DNA of 64,000 bases from an uncultured Clostridia bacterium. GTDB lineage: Bacteria > Bacillota > Clostridia > UMGS1810. Within the stretch, counting starts at the first letter, position 1. Each line of letters opens with the position of its first letter. The notes below the pieces were generated by a model. The model did no database searches, was not told the origin of the DNA, and worked only from the letters and a program-made list of their open reading frames with translations. The DNA is taken from positions 124,001 to 188,000 of the forward strand of contig CAKSPF010000004.1 of assembly GCA_934481345.1 (NCBI GenBank), written 5' to 3'. The translations under genes were made by a program, and so were the position numbers. Of this stretch, positions 1 through 7,926 are shown piece after piece.

Positions 1-1115
1 ATTAATACAGAAAGATGAAGCTCGCCTCTGCCCGATACCTTGAACGAATCGGCAGAATCTGTTTCTTCTACTTTAAGGCTTACATTTGTCATCATTTCTC
101 TGAAGAGCCTGTCCCTTAAATGACGGCTTGTCACAAACTCGCCCTCCCTGCCGGCAAAGGGTGAATCGTTTACGCTGAATGTCATAGAAATTGTAGGCTC
201 GTCTATCTCCACAAACGGAAGCGGTTCGGGGCAGTCTGTCGAACAGATGGTTTCGCCTATTTTAACATCGGCAACACCTGCCACCATTACAATATCGCCT
301 ACCGTGGCGCTTTGAGTTTCCACTCTTTTTAAGCCTTCGTACTGATATATCTTTGTAAGTCTGATGTTTTCAACAGTTCCGTCTTTTTTGCATATTACAG
401 CATTCTGACCGACAGTTGCCGTACCTCTTTCCACGCGGCCCACTGCCATTGCACCCACATAATCGTCATAGTCAATGTTTGATATAAGCATTTGCAGACC
501 GCCGTTTTCATCGCCTTCGGGCGCCGGAACATGGTTTATTATCATGTCAAACAGCGGTTTAAGATTTTCACCCGCTTTTTCCGGGTCCAGCGTTGCATAG
601 CCGTCACGTCCGGACGCATATACTACCGGCGAATTAAACTGATCGTCGGTTGCGTCAAGCTCCAGAAACAGCTCGAGCACCTCGTCCACAACTTCATACG
701 GACGGGCATTCGGTCTGTCTATTTTATTTACTACTATAATAGGTCTTAAATTAAGCGAAAGAGCCTTTTTCAACACAAATCTTGTCTGCGGCATGCATCC
801 CTCAAATGCGTCTACAAGCACGAGAACGCCGTCTACCATTTTCAATACACGCTCAACCTCACCGCCGAAATCGGCATGTCCCGGAGTATCTACAATATTT
901 ATCTTAATATCGTTATAAATCAACGAGGTATTTTTGGAAAGAATCGTAATTCCTCTTTCCTTTTCAAGCTCGTTATTGTCCATTACCCTCTCGTCAACCT
1001 GCTGATTTTCTCTGAAAACACCGCTCTGCTTAAGCATTGCGTCAACCAAAGTTGTCTTGCCGTGGTCAACGTGAGCTATAATGGCTATATTTCTTAAATT
1101 TTCTCTGGTACTCAT
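1..1115 (-). CDS. typA: Translational GTPase TypA/BipA (partial, C-terminus off window)
   Basis: Ribosome-binding GTPase of the elongation-factor family, involved in ribosome assembly and stress adaptation. About 371 N-terminal residues lie in the window; the family is usually about 600 residues, so the C-terminal part is beyond position 1. Translation shows the GTPase motifs in order: G1 AHVDHGKTT near residue 14, G3 DTPGHADFGGEVER, and G4 NKIDRPNA. Domain II follows, then the beginning of the EF-G-like domain III. The ATG at 1115 is preceded by AAAGGA at a good distance. It lies downstream of rpmE, from which it is separated by a terminator. Identity is firm; an EF-G or LepA assignment fits the G-domain sequence less well. 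Confidence 0.93.
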   Translation of the reverse strand, partial: MSTRENLRNIAIIAHVDHGKTTLVDAMLKQSGVFRENQQVDERVMDNNELEKERGITILSKNTSLIYNDIKINIVDTPGHADFGGEVERVLKMVDGVLVLVDAFEGCMPQTRFVLKKALSLNLRPIIVVNKIDRPNARPYEVVDEVLELFLELDATDDQFNSPVVYASGRDGYATLDPEKAGENLKPLFDMIINHVPAPEGDENGGLQMLISNIDYDDYVGAMAVGRVERGTATVGQNAVICKKDGTVENIRLTKIYQYEGLKRVETQSATVGDIVMVAGVADVKIGETICSTDCPEPLPFVEIDEPTISMTFSVNDSPFAGREGEFVTSRHLRDRLFREMMTNVSLKVEETDSADSFKVSGRGELHLSVL

Positions 1116-1151
1116 TTGTAACTGTCCTTTCAATAAACATAGATCAAGCAA

Positions 1152-1180
1152 CGAAAAACCCCTTCTTATGAAGGGGTTAA
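1152..1180 (-). terminator. Rho-independent terminator after rpmE
   Basis: An 8-bp stem (1157-1164 with 1171-1178) is followed on the minus strand by a U run. It sits just after the rpmE stop and before typA, so the two genes are probably separate transcription units. Confidence 0.8.
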
Positions 1181-1184
1181 TACT

Positions 1185-1388
1185 TTATTTGCTCATTCCG
1201 TATCTCTTCTTGAATTTATCAATTCTACCGCCGGTATCTACAAGTTTCTGCTTACCTGTATAGAAAGGATGACAATTCGAACAAATTTCAACATTGATAT
1301 TTTCTTTTGTTGAACGAGTCTCAAAAGTAGCTCCACAAGCACATTTAATTACTGTAGGCTTGTAATCCGGATGTATTCCCTGTTTCAT
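1185..1388 (-). CDS. rpmE: 50S ribosomal protein bL31, zinc-binding type
   Basis: A 67-residue large-subunit ribosomal protein. The CxC (residues 17-19) and CSNCH (36-40) pairs mark the zinc-containing (C+) form, and GKQK plus a basic C-terminus (KFKKRYG) are typical of bL31. The ATG has AGAGGTG seven bases upstream. It has its own promoter (1434-1462) and its own terminator. Length matches the family. Confidence 0.97.
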   Translation of the reverse strand: MKQGIHPDYKPTVIKCACGATFETRSTKENINVEICSNCHPFYTGKQKLVDTGGRIDKFKKRYGMSK

Positions 1389-1433
1389 GTATATTCACCT
1401 CTGCATTCCATATTTCTCGTTTACGACTTTACT

Positions 1434-1462
1434 ATTATATCACAAGTTTTTACAAAATGCAA
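1434..1462 (-). promoter_or_regulatory. Sigma-A-type promoter of rpmE
   Basis: On the minus strand TTGCAT (1462-1457) and TATAAT (1439-1434) are separated by 17 bases, about 45 bases upstream of the rpmE start. Confidence 0.75.
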
Positions 1463-1469
1463 GTACAAA

Positions 1470-3197
1470 TTAAATTAATTTTTCAATTTCTTTTATGCAT
1501 TCGTCAAGCTTTGCGTCTGCGCTGCTTAAATCCTTGTCCTTTACGCCGAAATAGAACTTGATTTTAGGCTCTGTTCCCGACGGACGCATTGCAAACCAGC
1601 AGTCATTGTCAAGCTCAAAACGAAGAACGTTTGAAACCGGAAGTTTAAGCTTTTCGACACTGCCGTCCGAAACAGTTGATATTGTTCCCTTTTCAACATC
1701 CCAGATTTTGTTTATGTTTAATCCGGCAAAGGTTTTCGGCGGATTGTTTCTGAACTTTTCCATAATTGAGCTCATTTTTTCTATTCCGTCAATACCTGCA
1801 AACGTAAGAGTTTTTAATCTTTCAAGATAAAAACCGTATTTCTTGTATAAGCCGAGCAATCCGTCATAAAGCGTCATGCCCTTGGTTTTGTAGTCGGCAG
1901 CCATTTCGGTTACGAGCATTGCGGCAACCACGGCGTCCTTGTCACGGCAGTATGTGCCTGCAAGGTAACCGTAGCTTTCCTCAAAGCCAAACACATACTC
2001 ATTGTCCAGAATTCCCGTTTCAAATTCCTTTATTTTTTCTCCTATAAACTTAAATCCTGTCAAAACGTCATAAACCTTTATGCCGTAATCTTTTGCAACC
2101 GGGTTTATCATCGTTGTTGTTACGATAGTTTTTATTACCGCACCGTTTTGTGCAAGCGTACCCTTGAGTTTTTTGTTTCTGAGTATAAATTCGCAGAGCA
2201 GCACGCCTATCTGATTGCCGTTAAGCGTAACGTATTCACCGTTTGCATCTTTTATGATTACTCCGAGTCTGTCGCCGTCGGGATCCGTTGCAAATATAAT
2301 GTCGGCAGGCTCCTTTTTCGCCATATCAATGGCAATGTAAAATCCCTCTTTATCCTCGGGATTCGGTGATTTAACGGTGCTGAAATCCGGATCGGGAAGC
2401 TCCTGCTCCTTAACTACACGGACATTTTTGCAGCCAATCATTTCAAGGATTTTTCTTACCGGTTTGTTTCCCGTACCGTGAAACGGCGAATATATAACCT
2501 TAAAATCATCTCCGAGCTGTGTGATTGCTTCTTCATTTATGGACTGTTCCTTAACCTTTTCGAGATATGCCTTGTCCACCTCGGCGCCAATCATTTGAAT
2601 AAGGCCGGATTTTTTCGCTTCATCCTCGTCCATAACCTTTACACCGCTGAATATGTCTATCTTCTGCATAATACCGACTACATAATCTGCCGATTCCGGA
2701 GGAAGCTGTCCGCCATCCTCGCCGTATGCCTTGTAGCCGTTGTATTGCTTAGGGTTGTGGCTCGCGGTTATCATAATTCCCCTTGCACAGTTTAAGTACC
2801 TTACAGCAAACGAAAGCTCCGGAGTCGGTCTTAATTCATCAAAAAGATATGCCTTGATACCGTTTGCCGCAATTACCTTTGCGCTTTCGAGCGCAAATTC
2901 ATATGATTTGTGACGGCAGTCATACGAAATAACCACACCGCGTTTTGCAGCGTCGCCGCCTTCATTTATTATATCCTCGCACAATCCCTGTGTAGCCTTG
3001 CGGACTGTGTAAATATTCATGCAATTTGTACCTGCGGCAATTATTCCTCTGAGTCCCGCAGTACCAAAATCAAGTTCTTTAAAAAATCTTTCTTTTATTG
3101 TCTCATCATTATCTTTAATTCCGTTTAATTCTTCTTTGGTTTCGGCATCAACAGCAGGACTGTTAAGCCAATATTCGTAAGCTTCTTTGTAATTCAT
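1470..3197 (-). CDS. pgcA: Alpha-phosphoglucomutase/phosphomannomutase
   Basis: Interconverts glucose-1-phosphate and glucose-6-phosphate (possibly mannose phosphates) in the cytoplasm, feeding glycogen and cell-wall sugar synthesis. Signature sites are all present: phosphoserine loop TASHNPKQYNGYK, metal loop DPDGDR, sugar-binding GFEESYGY, and phosphate-binding RPSGTEPK near the C-terminus. The open frame extends 21 codons upstream, but the ATG at 3197 (MNYKEAYEYW) directly follows a GGAGGAAG site, giving 575 residues, the usual size of PgcA-type enzymes. A promoter lies at 3231-3260. Sugar specificity cannot be read from sequence alone. Confidence 0.93.
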   Translation of the reverse strand: MNYKEAYEYWLNSPAVDAETKEELNGIKDNDETIKERFFKELDFGTAGLRGIIAAGTNCMNIYTVRKATQGLCEDIINEGGDAAKRGVVISYDCRHKSYEFALESAKVIAANGIKAYLFDELRPTPELSFAVRYLNCARGIMITASHNPKQYNGYKAYGEDGGQLPPESADYVVGIMQKIDIFSGVKVMDEDEAKKSGLIQMIGAEVDKAYLEKVKEQSINEEAITQLGDDFKVIYSPFHGTGNKPVRKILEMIGCKNVRVVKEQELPDPDFSTVKSPNPEDKEGFYIAIDMAKKEPADIIFATDPDGDRLGVIIKDANGEYVTLNGNQIGVLLCEFILRNKKLKGTLAQNGAVIKTIVTTTMINPVAKDYGIKVYDVLTGFKFIGEKIKEFETGILDNEYVFGFEESYGYLAGTYCRDKDAVVAAMLVTEMAADYKTKGMTLYDGLLGLYKKYGFYLERLKTLTFAGIDGIEKMSSIMEKFRNNPPKTFAGLNINKIWDVEKGTISTVSDGSVEKLKLPVSNVLRFELDNDCWFAMRPSGTEPKIKFYFGVKDKDLSSADAKLDECIKEIEKLI

Positions 3198-3230
3198 TAA
3201 ACTTCCTCCCAAATGCAATATACTGTGTTT

Positions 3231-3260
3231 ATTATACACTAATTTATACACAAAAATCAA
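3231..3260 (-). promoter_or_regulatory. Promoter of the phosphohexomutase gene
   Basis: Minus strand TTGATT (3260-3255), 18-base spacer, TATAAT (3236-3231). Its position within the longer open frame supports the start at 3197 rather than 3260. Confidence 0.65.
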
Positions 3261-3312
3261 TAAAAAATACTAACAAAATTAAATATCAATGCATTAATAT
3301 TTTGTAAATAAC

Positions 3313-3352
3313 AAAAAAATCCGCTTCGAAAATATTTCAAAGCAGATTTTTA
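3313..3352 (-). terminator. Terminator after the FAD oxidoreductase
   Basis: Long imperfect hairpin with G-U pairs on the minus strand followed by a run of T, ten bases past the stop codon. Confidence 0.7.
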
Positions 3353-3361
3353 CAGAATATT

Positions 3362-4621
3362 TTATCTTTCGCCCGTGGGAGTATATATATACTCAACAAC
3401 CTCCGGAATAAGCGAATCGTCAAAGTGAAGTGATACACCTCTTTTTTCGAGTGTGTTCTGCAGTTTGCCGATTTCAATATCAAAAACAGGTTTCTTTGTG
3501 TCAAGAGCCTGAGAGCAAGCTATGCCTGCCGCCTGACCGGTTGCAATAGAAGCCGGAATGGAGCGTATTATATCCCAGCCGTAGCCCTCGCCGCTTGCAC
3601 AGCGTCCTGCGGTGATTATGTTGTCATATCCGTTCTTTATCAGCGTGCGGTATGATACCTCATAAATATAATCTCTTCTCTCGTAATCGGAGATAACGCC
3701 GATTGAATCGTCAAAATGCCTGTATGCGTCTTTTTCGGTGTTGAATGTATGCTCACCGTCTATGCGGCGCGAAGTTCTGAACTGAGCCATTGACGGCAGC
3801 ATAAATACATATCTGCTCATTCTGTCGTCGGATTTTATTTTGTTTAAAAGCTCAAGCTGATTTGTTATTAAATATCTGTTTACTTCATCGGCATTTGTAG
3901 CGTCATATGTTTTTATGTTTTCGGGATGTCCCGTTCCGTGAAGAGTTGACTTTCCGCCCGTGAAATCAACCTCTGCCTTGCCGATGTTTTTCATATCAAG
4001 CGCCCTCTTGCAGCTGTCAAGAGTTATTCCGTAGGCAATATATGTGTGAAAATTCCTTCCGGTAACGGTCGGCACACCGGCACGCGCAAGCAAATCCGCG
4101 TCGCCCGAAGCGTCAATAAACAAATCTCCCTCATAGCAAAGCGTACCCGATTTGTTTTCCACAATTATCGCCTTACAGTGCTTTCCTTCCATAACAACAT
4201 CGGTAATAAGCGTATCAAAGCAAATATCAACACCCTCCGCCTTCAAAAGCTCCGTCAGCGCAAGCGAAAAAACAGGAGCTTCATAACGTGTTTCCATTCT
4301 CTGAAATGTCTTTTTTTCGGGTTTTCCGTTTTTCCAGTCTGCCGGAATAGAGTCATAACCGTACTTTACGGAAAGATTGAAAAGTTCTTCGCACATTCCG
4401 AACATTACCTGAGTTCCCCTGCCGTTGCACAGAGGCTCAAACAGGTTGATAAGTCCGTTTGTTGCAAGACCGCCGAGCGTTACCGTCTTTTCAAAAACGA
4501 TAGCTTTCTTACCCTCTCTTGCGGCAGCAACCGCAGCGGCACATCCGGCAACTCCGCCGCCGGCAACAATTACATCATATTTTCCTTTTACGGGTACTTT
4601 TTTACTGTATTGTATTTCCAT
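3362..4621 (-). CDS. FAD-dependent oxidoreductase, substrate unknown
   Basis: A 419-residue soluble flavoprotein of the FAD-dependent oxidoreductase group (PF12831-like). The N-terminal dinucleotide fold is clear: YDVIVAGGGVAGCAAAVAA then an acidic FEK end of strand two. A second cofactor-contact segment, FIDASGDADLLARAG, lies near residue 175, and a C-terminal segment reading IITAGRCASGEGYGWDIIR is typical of these proteins. The open frame begins eight codons upstream, but AAGGAGG is placed correctly for the ATG at 4621. It stands alone, divergent from queT. The reaction is not predictable from context. Confidence 0.85.
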   Translation of the reverse strand: MEIQYSKKVPVKGKYDVIVAGGGVAGCAAAVAAAREGKKAIVFEKTVTLGGLATNGLINLFEPLCNGRGTQVMFGMCEELFNLSVKYGYDSIPADWKNGKPEKKTFQRMETRYEAPVFSLALTELLKAEGVDICFDTLITDVVMEGKHCKAIIVENKSGTLCYEGDLFIDASGDADLLARAGVPTVTGRNFHTYIAYGITLDSCKRALDMKNIGKAEVDFTGGKSTLHGTGHPENIKTYDATNADEVNRYLITNQLELLNKIKSDDRMSRYVFMLPSMAQFRTSRRIDGEHTFNTEKDAYRHFDDSIGVISDYERRDYIYEVSYRTLIKNGYDNIITAGRCASGEGYGWDIIRSIPASIATGQAAGIACSQALDTKKPVFDIEIGKLQNTLEKRGVSLHFDDSLIPEVVEYIYTPTGER

Positions 4622-4638
4622 TTCTTCCTCCTTATATA

Positions 4639-4667
4639 TTGACACGCAAACATAAAATGTGTTAAAT
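4639..4667 (+). promoter_or_regulatory. Promoter of the preQ1-queT unit
   Basis: TTGACA (4639-4644), 17 bases, TTAAAT (4662-4667). Transcription would begin near 4673, exactly at the 5' edge of the riboswitch. Confidence 0.75.
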
Positions 4668-4672
4668 TAATA

Positions 4673-4716
4673 CCGGTGAGTTCGAAACCTTCCTCACTTA
4701 AAACAAAACTAAAGGA
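4673..4716 (+). promoter_or_regulatory. PreQ1-I riboswitch
   Basis: A short stem GTGAG (4676-4680) / CTCAC (4693-4697) encloses a TTC...ACC loop. It is followed by an A-rich tail ending in AAACTAA that runs directly into the AAGGAG ribosome-binding site of queT. This layout is that of class I preQ1 riboswitches, which form an H-type pseudoknot. Because the tail abuts the Shine-Dalgarno, control is most likely at translation initiation. The regulated gene is a queuosine-precursor transporter, as expected. Confidence 0.87.
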
Positions 4717-4725
4717 GATATTAAT

Positions 4726-5205
4726 ATGAAAAAATCAAGGTTCATTACTCAAAGTGCCGTGATTGCGGCAATGTACACAGTGCTTACCATGGCTTCGGCA
4801 GCGTTCGGAATGGCGAGCGGAGCAGTTCAGATAAGACTGAGCGAGGCTCTTACCGTACTTCCGTATTTTACGCCCGCTGCAATACCCGGGCTGTTCGCAG
4901 GCTGCATAATCTCAAACCTCATAACAGGCAGCGCCGTGTGGGATATTGTGTTCGGCTCTTTAGCCACCCTGCTGGGAGCGGCCGTCACCTATCTGCTTCG
5001 CAAAAAAACAAAATGGCTTGCACCGCTGGGGCCCATTGCGGCAAACACACTCATTATTCCTTTTGTCTTGTCGGCGGTATATCAGACCAAAGAAACCCTC
5101 GCATTTTTATTTGTGAGCATAGCGGCAGGAGAATTTATATCCTGCGGAATTCTCGGTATGATACTGCTGAATACATTAAAAAAATATTCAAACAAACTTT
5201 TTTGA
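4726..5205 (+). CDS. queT: QueT family queuosine-precursor ECF transporter S component
   Basis: Membrane-embedded substrate-binding subunit predicted to import a queuosine precursor (preQ1/preQ0 or queuine-like base) with the shared ECF energizing module, which is not in the window. The 159-residue protein is almost wholly hydrophobic with about five to six membrane helices. It shows the QueT-type segments VQIRLSEALTVLPYFTPAAIPGL and ISNLITGSAVWDIVFGSLATL. The ATG follows AAGGAG inside the riboswitch expression platform. queA and tgt, which use the same precursor, lie 30 kb away. Confidence 0.92.
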   Translation: MKKSRFITQSAVIAAMYTVLTMASAAFGMASGAVQIRLSEALTVLPYFTPAAIPGLFAGCIISNLITGSAVWDIVFGSLATLLGAAVTYLLRKKTKWLAPLGPIAANTLIIPFVLSAVYQTKETLAFLFVSIAAGEFISCGILGMILLNTLKKYSNKLF

Positions 5206-5214
5206 AAAATAAAC

Positions 5215-5256
5215 TTGAAGATGTTTTTCAGTAAGAAAAACATCTTCAATTTTTAT
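5215..5256. terminator. Bidirectional terminator between queT and kdgK
   Basis: A perfect 15-bp stem (5215-5229 with 5235-5249) with a five-base loop is flanked by T-rich sequence on the queT side and matching A residues on the other, serving both convergent genes. Confidence 0.85.
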
Positions 5257-5258
5257 TT

Positions 5259-6290
5259 TTATCTCTGCACTCTGCCGGAGCCGTCGCCGCCTGCAAGTGT
5301 TTCAACTTCTTCTCTTGTAACAAGGTTTAAGTCGCCCGGTATTGTATGCTTCAATGCTGAAGCAGCAACACCGAATTCCAAAGCGGCTTTATAGTTTTTA
5401 CCGTCAAGCAATCCGCAGATTGTACCGCCGGCAAAGCTGTCGCCGCCGCCTACACGGTCGACAATCGGATGAATTCTGTACTCTTTTGAGTGATAAAACT
5501 CATCATCCTCGCTTGAATATATGCATGCAGACCAGCCGTTATCCGAAGCGGATCTGGATACTCTGAGTGAAGAAATCACATATTTAAAACCGAATTTTGC
5601 AACCATCTGTTTGAAGATGCTTTCATAGCCGGCAAGGTTTAATTCACCGCTTGTAACGTCCGTGTTTTCCGGTTTGAATCCCAGTACTTTGTCCGCGTCT
5701 TCTTCATTTCCTATGCAAACATCAACATACTGCATAAGATTTGACATAACCTTCTGAGCTTTTTCGGATGACCAAAGCTTCTTTCTGAAGTTTAAGTCGC
5801 ACGAAACCGTAACGCCGTGAGCCTTTGCCGCTTTGCATGCAAGCTCCGTAAGAACTGCCGCGTCATCGGAAATCGCCGGTGTAATTCCCGTAAAGTGGAA
5901 CCAATCCGCACCATCAAATATTTCATCAAAGTCAAAATCTGCTGCTGTTGCAGTGGAAATTGAGGAATGTGCTCTGTCATATGTAACATTTGAAGCTCTC
6001 ATTGCAGCTCCCGTTTCGAGGAAATAAATACCGAGTCTTTCGCCGCCTTTTGCAATATGCTTTGTGTCAACGCCGTATTTTCTGAGTGTTGCTACGGCGC
6101 ACGCACCGATCGGGTTGTCCGGAACCTTTGTTACAAATTCCGCGTCATGACCGTAGTTCGCAAGAGAAACGGCAACATTTGCTTCTCCTCCGCCGTAATT
6201 TATATCGAATTCATCTGCCTGAATGTATTTTTCATTGTTCGGTGTTGAAAGTCTGAGCATTATCTCGCCCATTGTAACTATTTTAGCCAT
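5259..6290 (-). CDS. kdgK: 2-keto-3-deoxygluconate kinase (PfkB family)
   Basis: Probable kinase that phosphorylates 2-keto-3-deoxygluconate to KDPG, the substrate of the aldolase encoded just upstream. The 343-residue protein has the PfkB/ribokinase architecture: N-terminal YGGGEANVAVSLA sugar-binding segment near residue 33 and the C-terminal DRVGGGDSFAGG ATP/anion-hole motif containing the catalytic Asp. The ATG at 6290 has GGAGGT nine bases upstream. The 18-base gap to eda indicates one operon for hexuronate or pectin-derived sugar catabolism. Another sugar-acid specificity is possible, but the eda neighbour favours KDG. Confidence 0.88.
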   Translation of the reverse strand: MAKIVTMGEIMLRLSTPNNEKYIQADEFDINYGGGEANVAVSLANYGHDAEFVTKVPDNPIGACAVATLRKYGVDTKHIAKGGERLGIYFLETGAAMRASNVTYDRAHSSISTATAADFDFDEIFDGADWFHFTGITPAISDDAAVLTELACKAAKAHGVTVSCDLNFRKKLWSSEKAQKVMSNLMQYVDVCIGNEEDADKVLGFKPENTDVTSGELNLAGYESIFKQMVAKFGFKYVISSLRVSRSASDNGWSACIYSSEDDEFYHSKEYRIHPIVDRVGGGDSFAGGTICGLLDGKNYKAALEFGVAASALKHTIPGDLNLVTREEVETLAGGDGSGRVQR

Positions 6291-6308
6291 TGTGCATACC
6301 TCCGTAAA

Positions 6309-6962
6309 TTATTTGTTTAATTTAGCGCGTGCTTCCTGAATGTTCGACACGAACTTCTTAGCTGTTTCCGTTATCAGACCGAAATCGCCTGTTTTCGCAC
6401 CCTTTGTAAGCGAGCTGCCCGCTCCTACTGCAACAACGCCGGCTTTAATCCAGTCTGCAACATTGTTTACATCAACTCCGCCGGTAGGCATAATGTTTGC
6501 CTGCGGAACAGGACCTTTTATAGCCTTTACCATACCCGGTCCGAATGCGTCTCCGGGGAAAAGCTTGATAATGTCGCATCCGAGTTCAAGCGACTTTATA
6601 ACATCATGAATTGTCATGCAACCCGGCATGCATGGAATAGCATATCTGTTTGAAAGCTTTATTGTAGCTTCATCATAATAAGGACTTACTATGTACTGTG
6701 CGCCGGAAAGGATGGCAACTCTTGCCGTTTCTGCGTCAAGTACGGTTCCTGCGCCGAGAATTATATCATCATTTTTGTAATATGATGCCAATTCATCAAT
6801 AACCTTGTGCGCTCCCGGAACTGTAAATGTAAGTTCGATTGCCGGAACACCGCCGCTCATGCAAGCTTCGGTAATTCTTTTTGCTTCATCGGCAGTCGAA
6901 GCTCTTACAACAGCGACAATGCCGACATCTTTAATTTTTTTTATAACCGTTTGTTTATCCAC
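6309..6962 (-). CDS. eda: KDPG/KHG aldolase
   Basis: Class I (Schiff-base) aldolase cleaving 2-keto-3-deoxy-6-phosphogluconate to pyruvate and glyceraldehyde-3-phosphate. Family marks are GIVAVVRA at the N-terminus, IELTFTVPGA with the catalytic Glu, GAGTVLD, the CDIIKLFPGDAFG segment carrying the Schiff-base Lys, and MPTGGVDVNN. No ATG exists at the start. TTG at 6971 lies only one base from GGAGG, whereas GTG at 6962 has ten bases, so 217 residues from the GTG is preferred. First gene of the eda-kdgK operon. Confidence 0.93.
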   Translation of the reverse strand: MDKQTVIKKIKDVGIVAVVRASTADEAKRITEACMSGGVPAIELTFTVPGAHKVIDELASYYKNDDIILGAGTVLDAETARVAILSGAQYIVSPYYDEATIKLSNRYAIPCMPGCMTIHDVIKSLELGCDIIKLFPGDAFGPGMVKAIKGPVPQANIMPTGGVDVNNVADWIKAGVVAVGAGSSLTKGAKTGDFGLITETAKKFVSNIQEARAKLNK

Positions 6963-7032
6963 CTTAAACAAACCTCCTTAAATAAAACGAAATTAGTTTT
7001 GATTTTAGCATATAATGGTATTTTTTTCAAGA

Positions 7033-7064
7033 TAAAAACTGCACATAAATATGTGCAGTTTTTT
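7033..7064 (-). terminator. Terminator after folD
   Basis: Ten-bp perfect stem (7037-7046 with 7051-7060) followed on the minus strand by TTTTT, immediately after the folD stop. Confidence 0.85.
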
Positions 7065-7065
7065 G

Positions 7066-7926
7066 TTAAACATTATCGCTGTTTTGCTTTTCAGCAGCCG
7101 TAACGGCATTTTTCATAAGTGTAGCTATGGTCATAGGTCCTACTCCGCCGGGAACCGGAGTTATATAAGACGCTTTTTTGCATGCTGATTCAAAGTCCAC
7201 GTCTCCGCAAAGCTTGCCGTTTTCATCTCTGTCCATGCCGACGTCTATCACCACTGCTCCGTCCTTAATATATTCTTCGTTTATCATTTTGGCACGTCCC
7301 ACTGCAACCACAAGCACATCTGCAGTCCTGCACACGGATTTTAAATCCTTTGTTTTTGAATGGCAGATTGTAACCGTCGCATTTTTGTGCAGAAGAAGCA
7401 TAGCCTGCGGCTTGCCGACGATATTACTCCTGCCGACCACTACGCAGTGCTTGCCCGTCAAGTCAATTCCGCTTTCGGCGATAAGCTCCATTACACCGGC
7501 AGGCGTGCACGGCAGAAAATCAAAATTGCCTATCATAATTTTGCCGACGTTAACCGGATGAAATGCGTCCACGTCCTTTATCGGATTTATCGCATTCAAA
7601 ACCGTTTCTTCGTCTATATGCTTCGGAAGCGGGAGTTGGCACAGTATGCCGTGTATATCGCTTTTTTTATTTAATTTATCTATCAGCTCCAGAAGCTCCT
7701 TTTGAGATGTCTGCTCCGGCAGAGCATATTCCTCCGAGCGTATGCCTATATACTCGCATGCCTTTTTTTTATTGTTTACATATACTCTCGAAGCGCTGTC
7801 ATTTCCAACGATAATTACCGCAAGTCCGGGATGTATTCCCTTTTCGTTCAAAGCGGCAACCTTTACTTTAAGAGCGTCTTTTACCTTTTGAGATACCTTT
7901 TTTCCGTCTAAAATCCGATACGCCAT
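7066..7926 (-). CDS. folD: Bifunctional methylenetetrahydrofolate dehydrogenase/cyclohydrolase
   Basis: Converts 5,10-methylene-THF to 10-formyl-THF in the cytosol for purine and formyl-Met synthesis. The 286-residue length is normal. Visible marks are the catalytic YVNNKKKACEYIG Lys/Tyr region, the QLPLPKHID motif, the NAD(P) loop VVGRSNIVGKPQA, and the C-terminal PVPGGVGPMTIA. GGAGATTTTAAAA precedes the ATG. Its first 59 bases overlap the end of ygiQ in another frame, so the two are almost certainly cotranscribed. Confidence 0.97.
   Translation of the reverse strand: MAYRILDGKKVSQKVKDALKVKVAALNEKGIHPGLAVIIVGNDSASRVYVNNKKKACEYIGIRSEEYALPEQTSQKELLELIDKLNKKSDIHGILCQLPLPKHIDEETVLNAINPIKDVDAFHPVNVGKIMIGNFDFLPCTPAGVMELIAESGIDLTGKHCVVVGRSNIVGKPQAMLLLHKNATVTICHSKTKDLKSVCRTADVLVVAVGRAKMINEEYIKDGAVVIDVGMDRDENGKLCGDVDFESACKKASYITPVPGGVGPMTIATLMKNAVTAAEKQNSDNV

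Noticed and set aside
4046..4642. 198-residue plus-strand frame opposite the FAD oxidoreductase
   Set aside because: Antisense to a clear flavoprotein; no ribosome-binding site and no domain.
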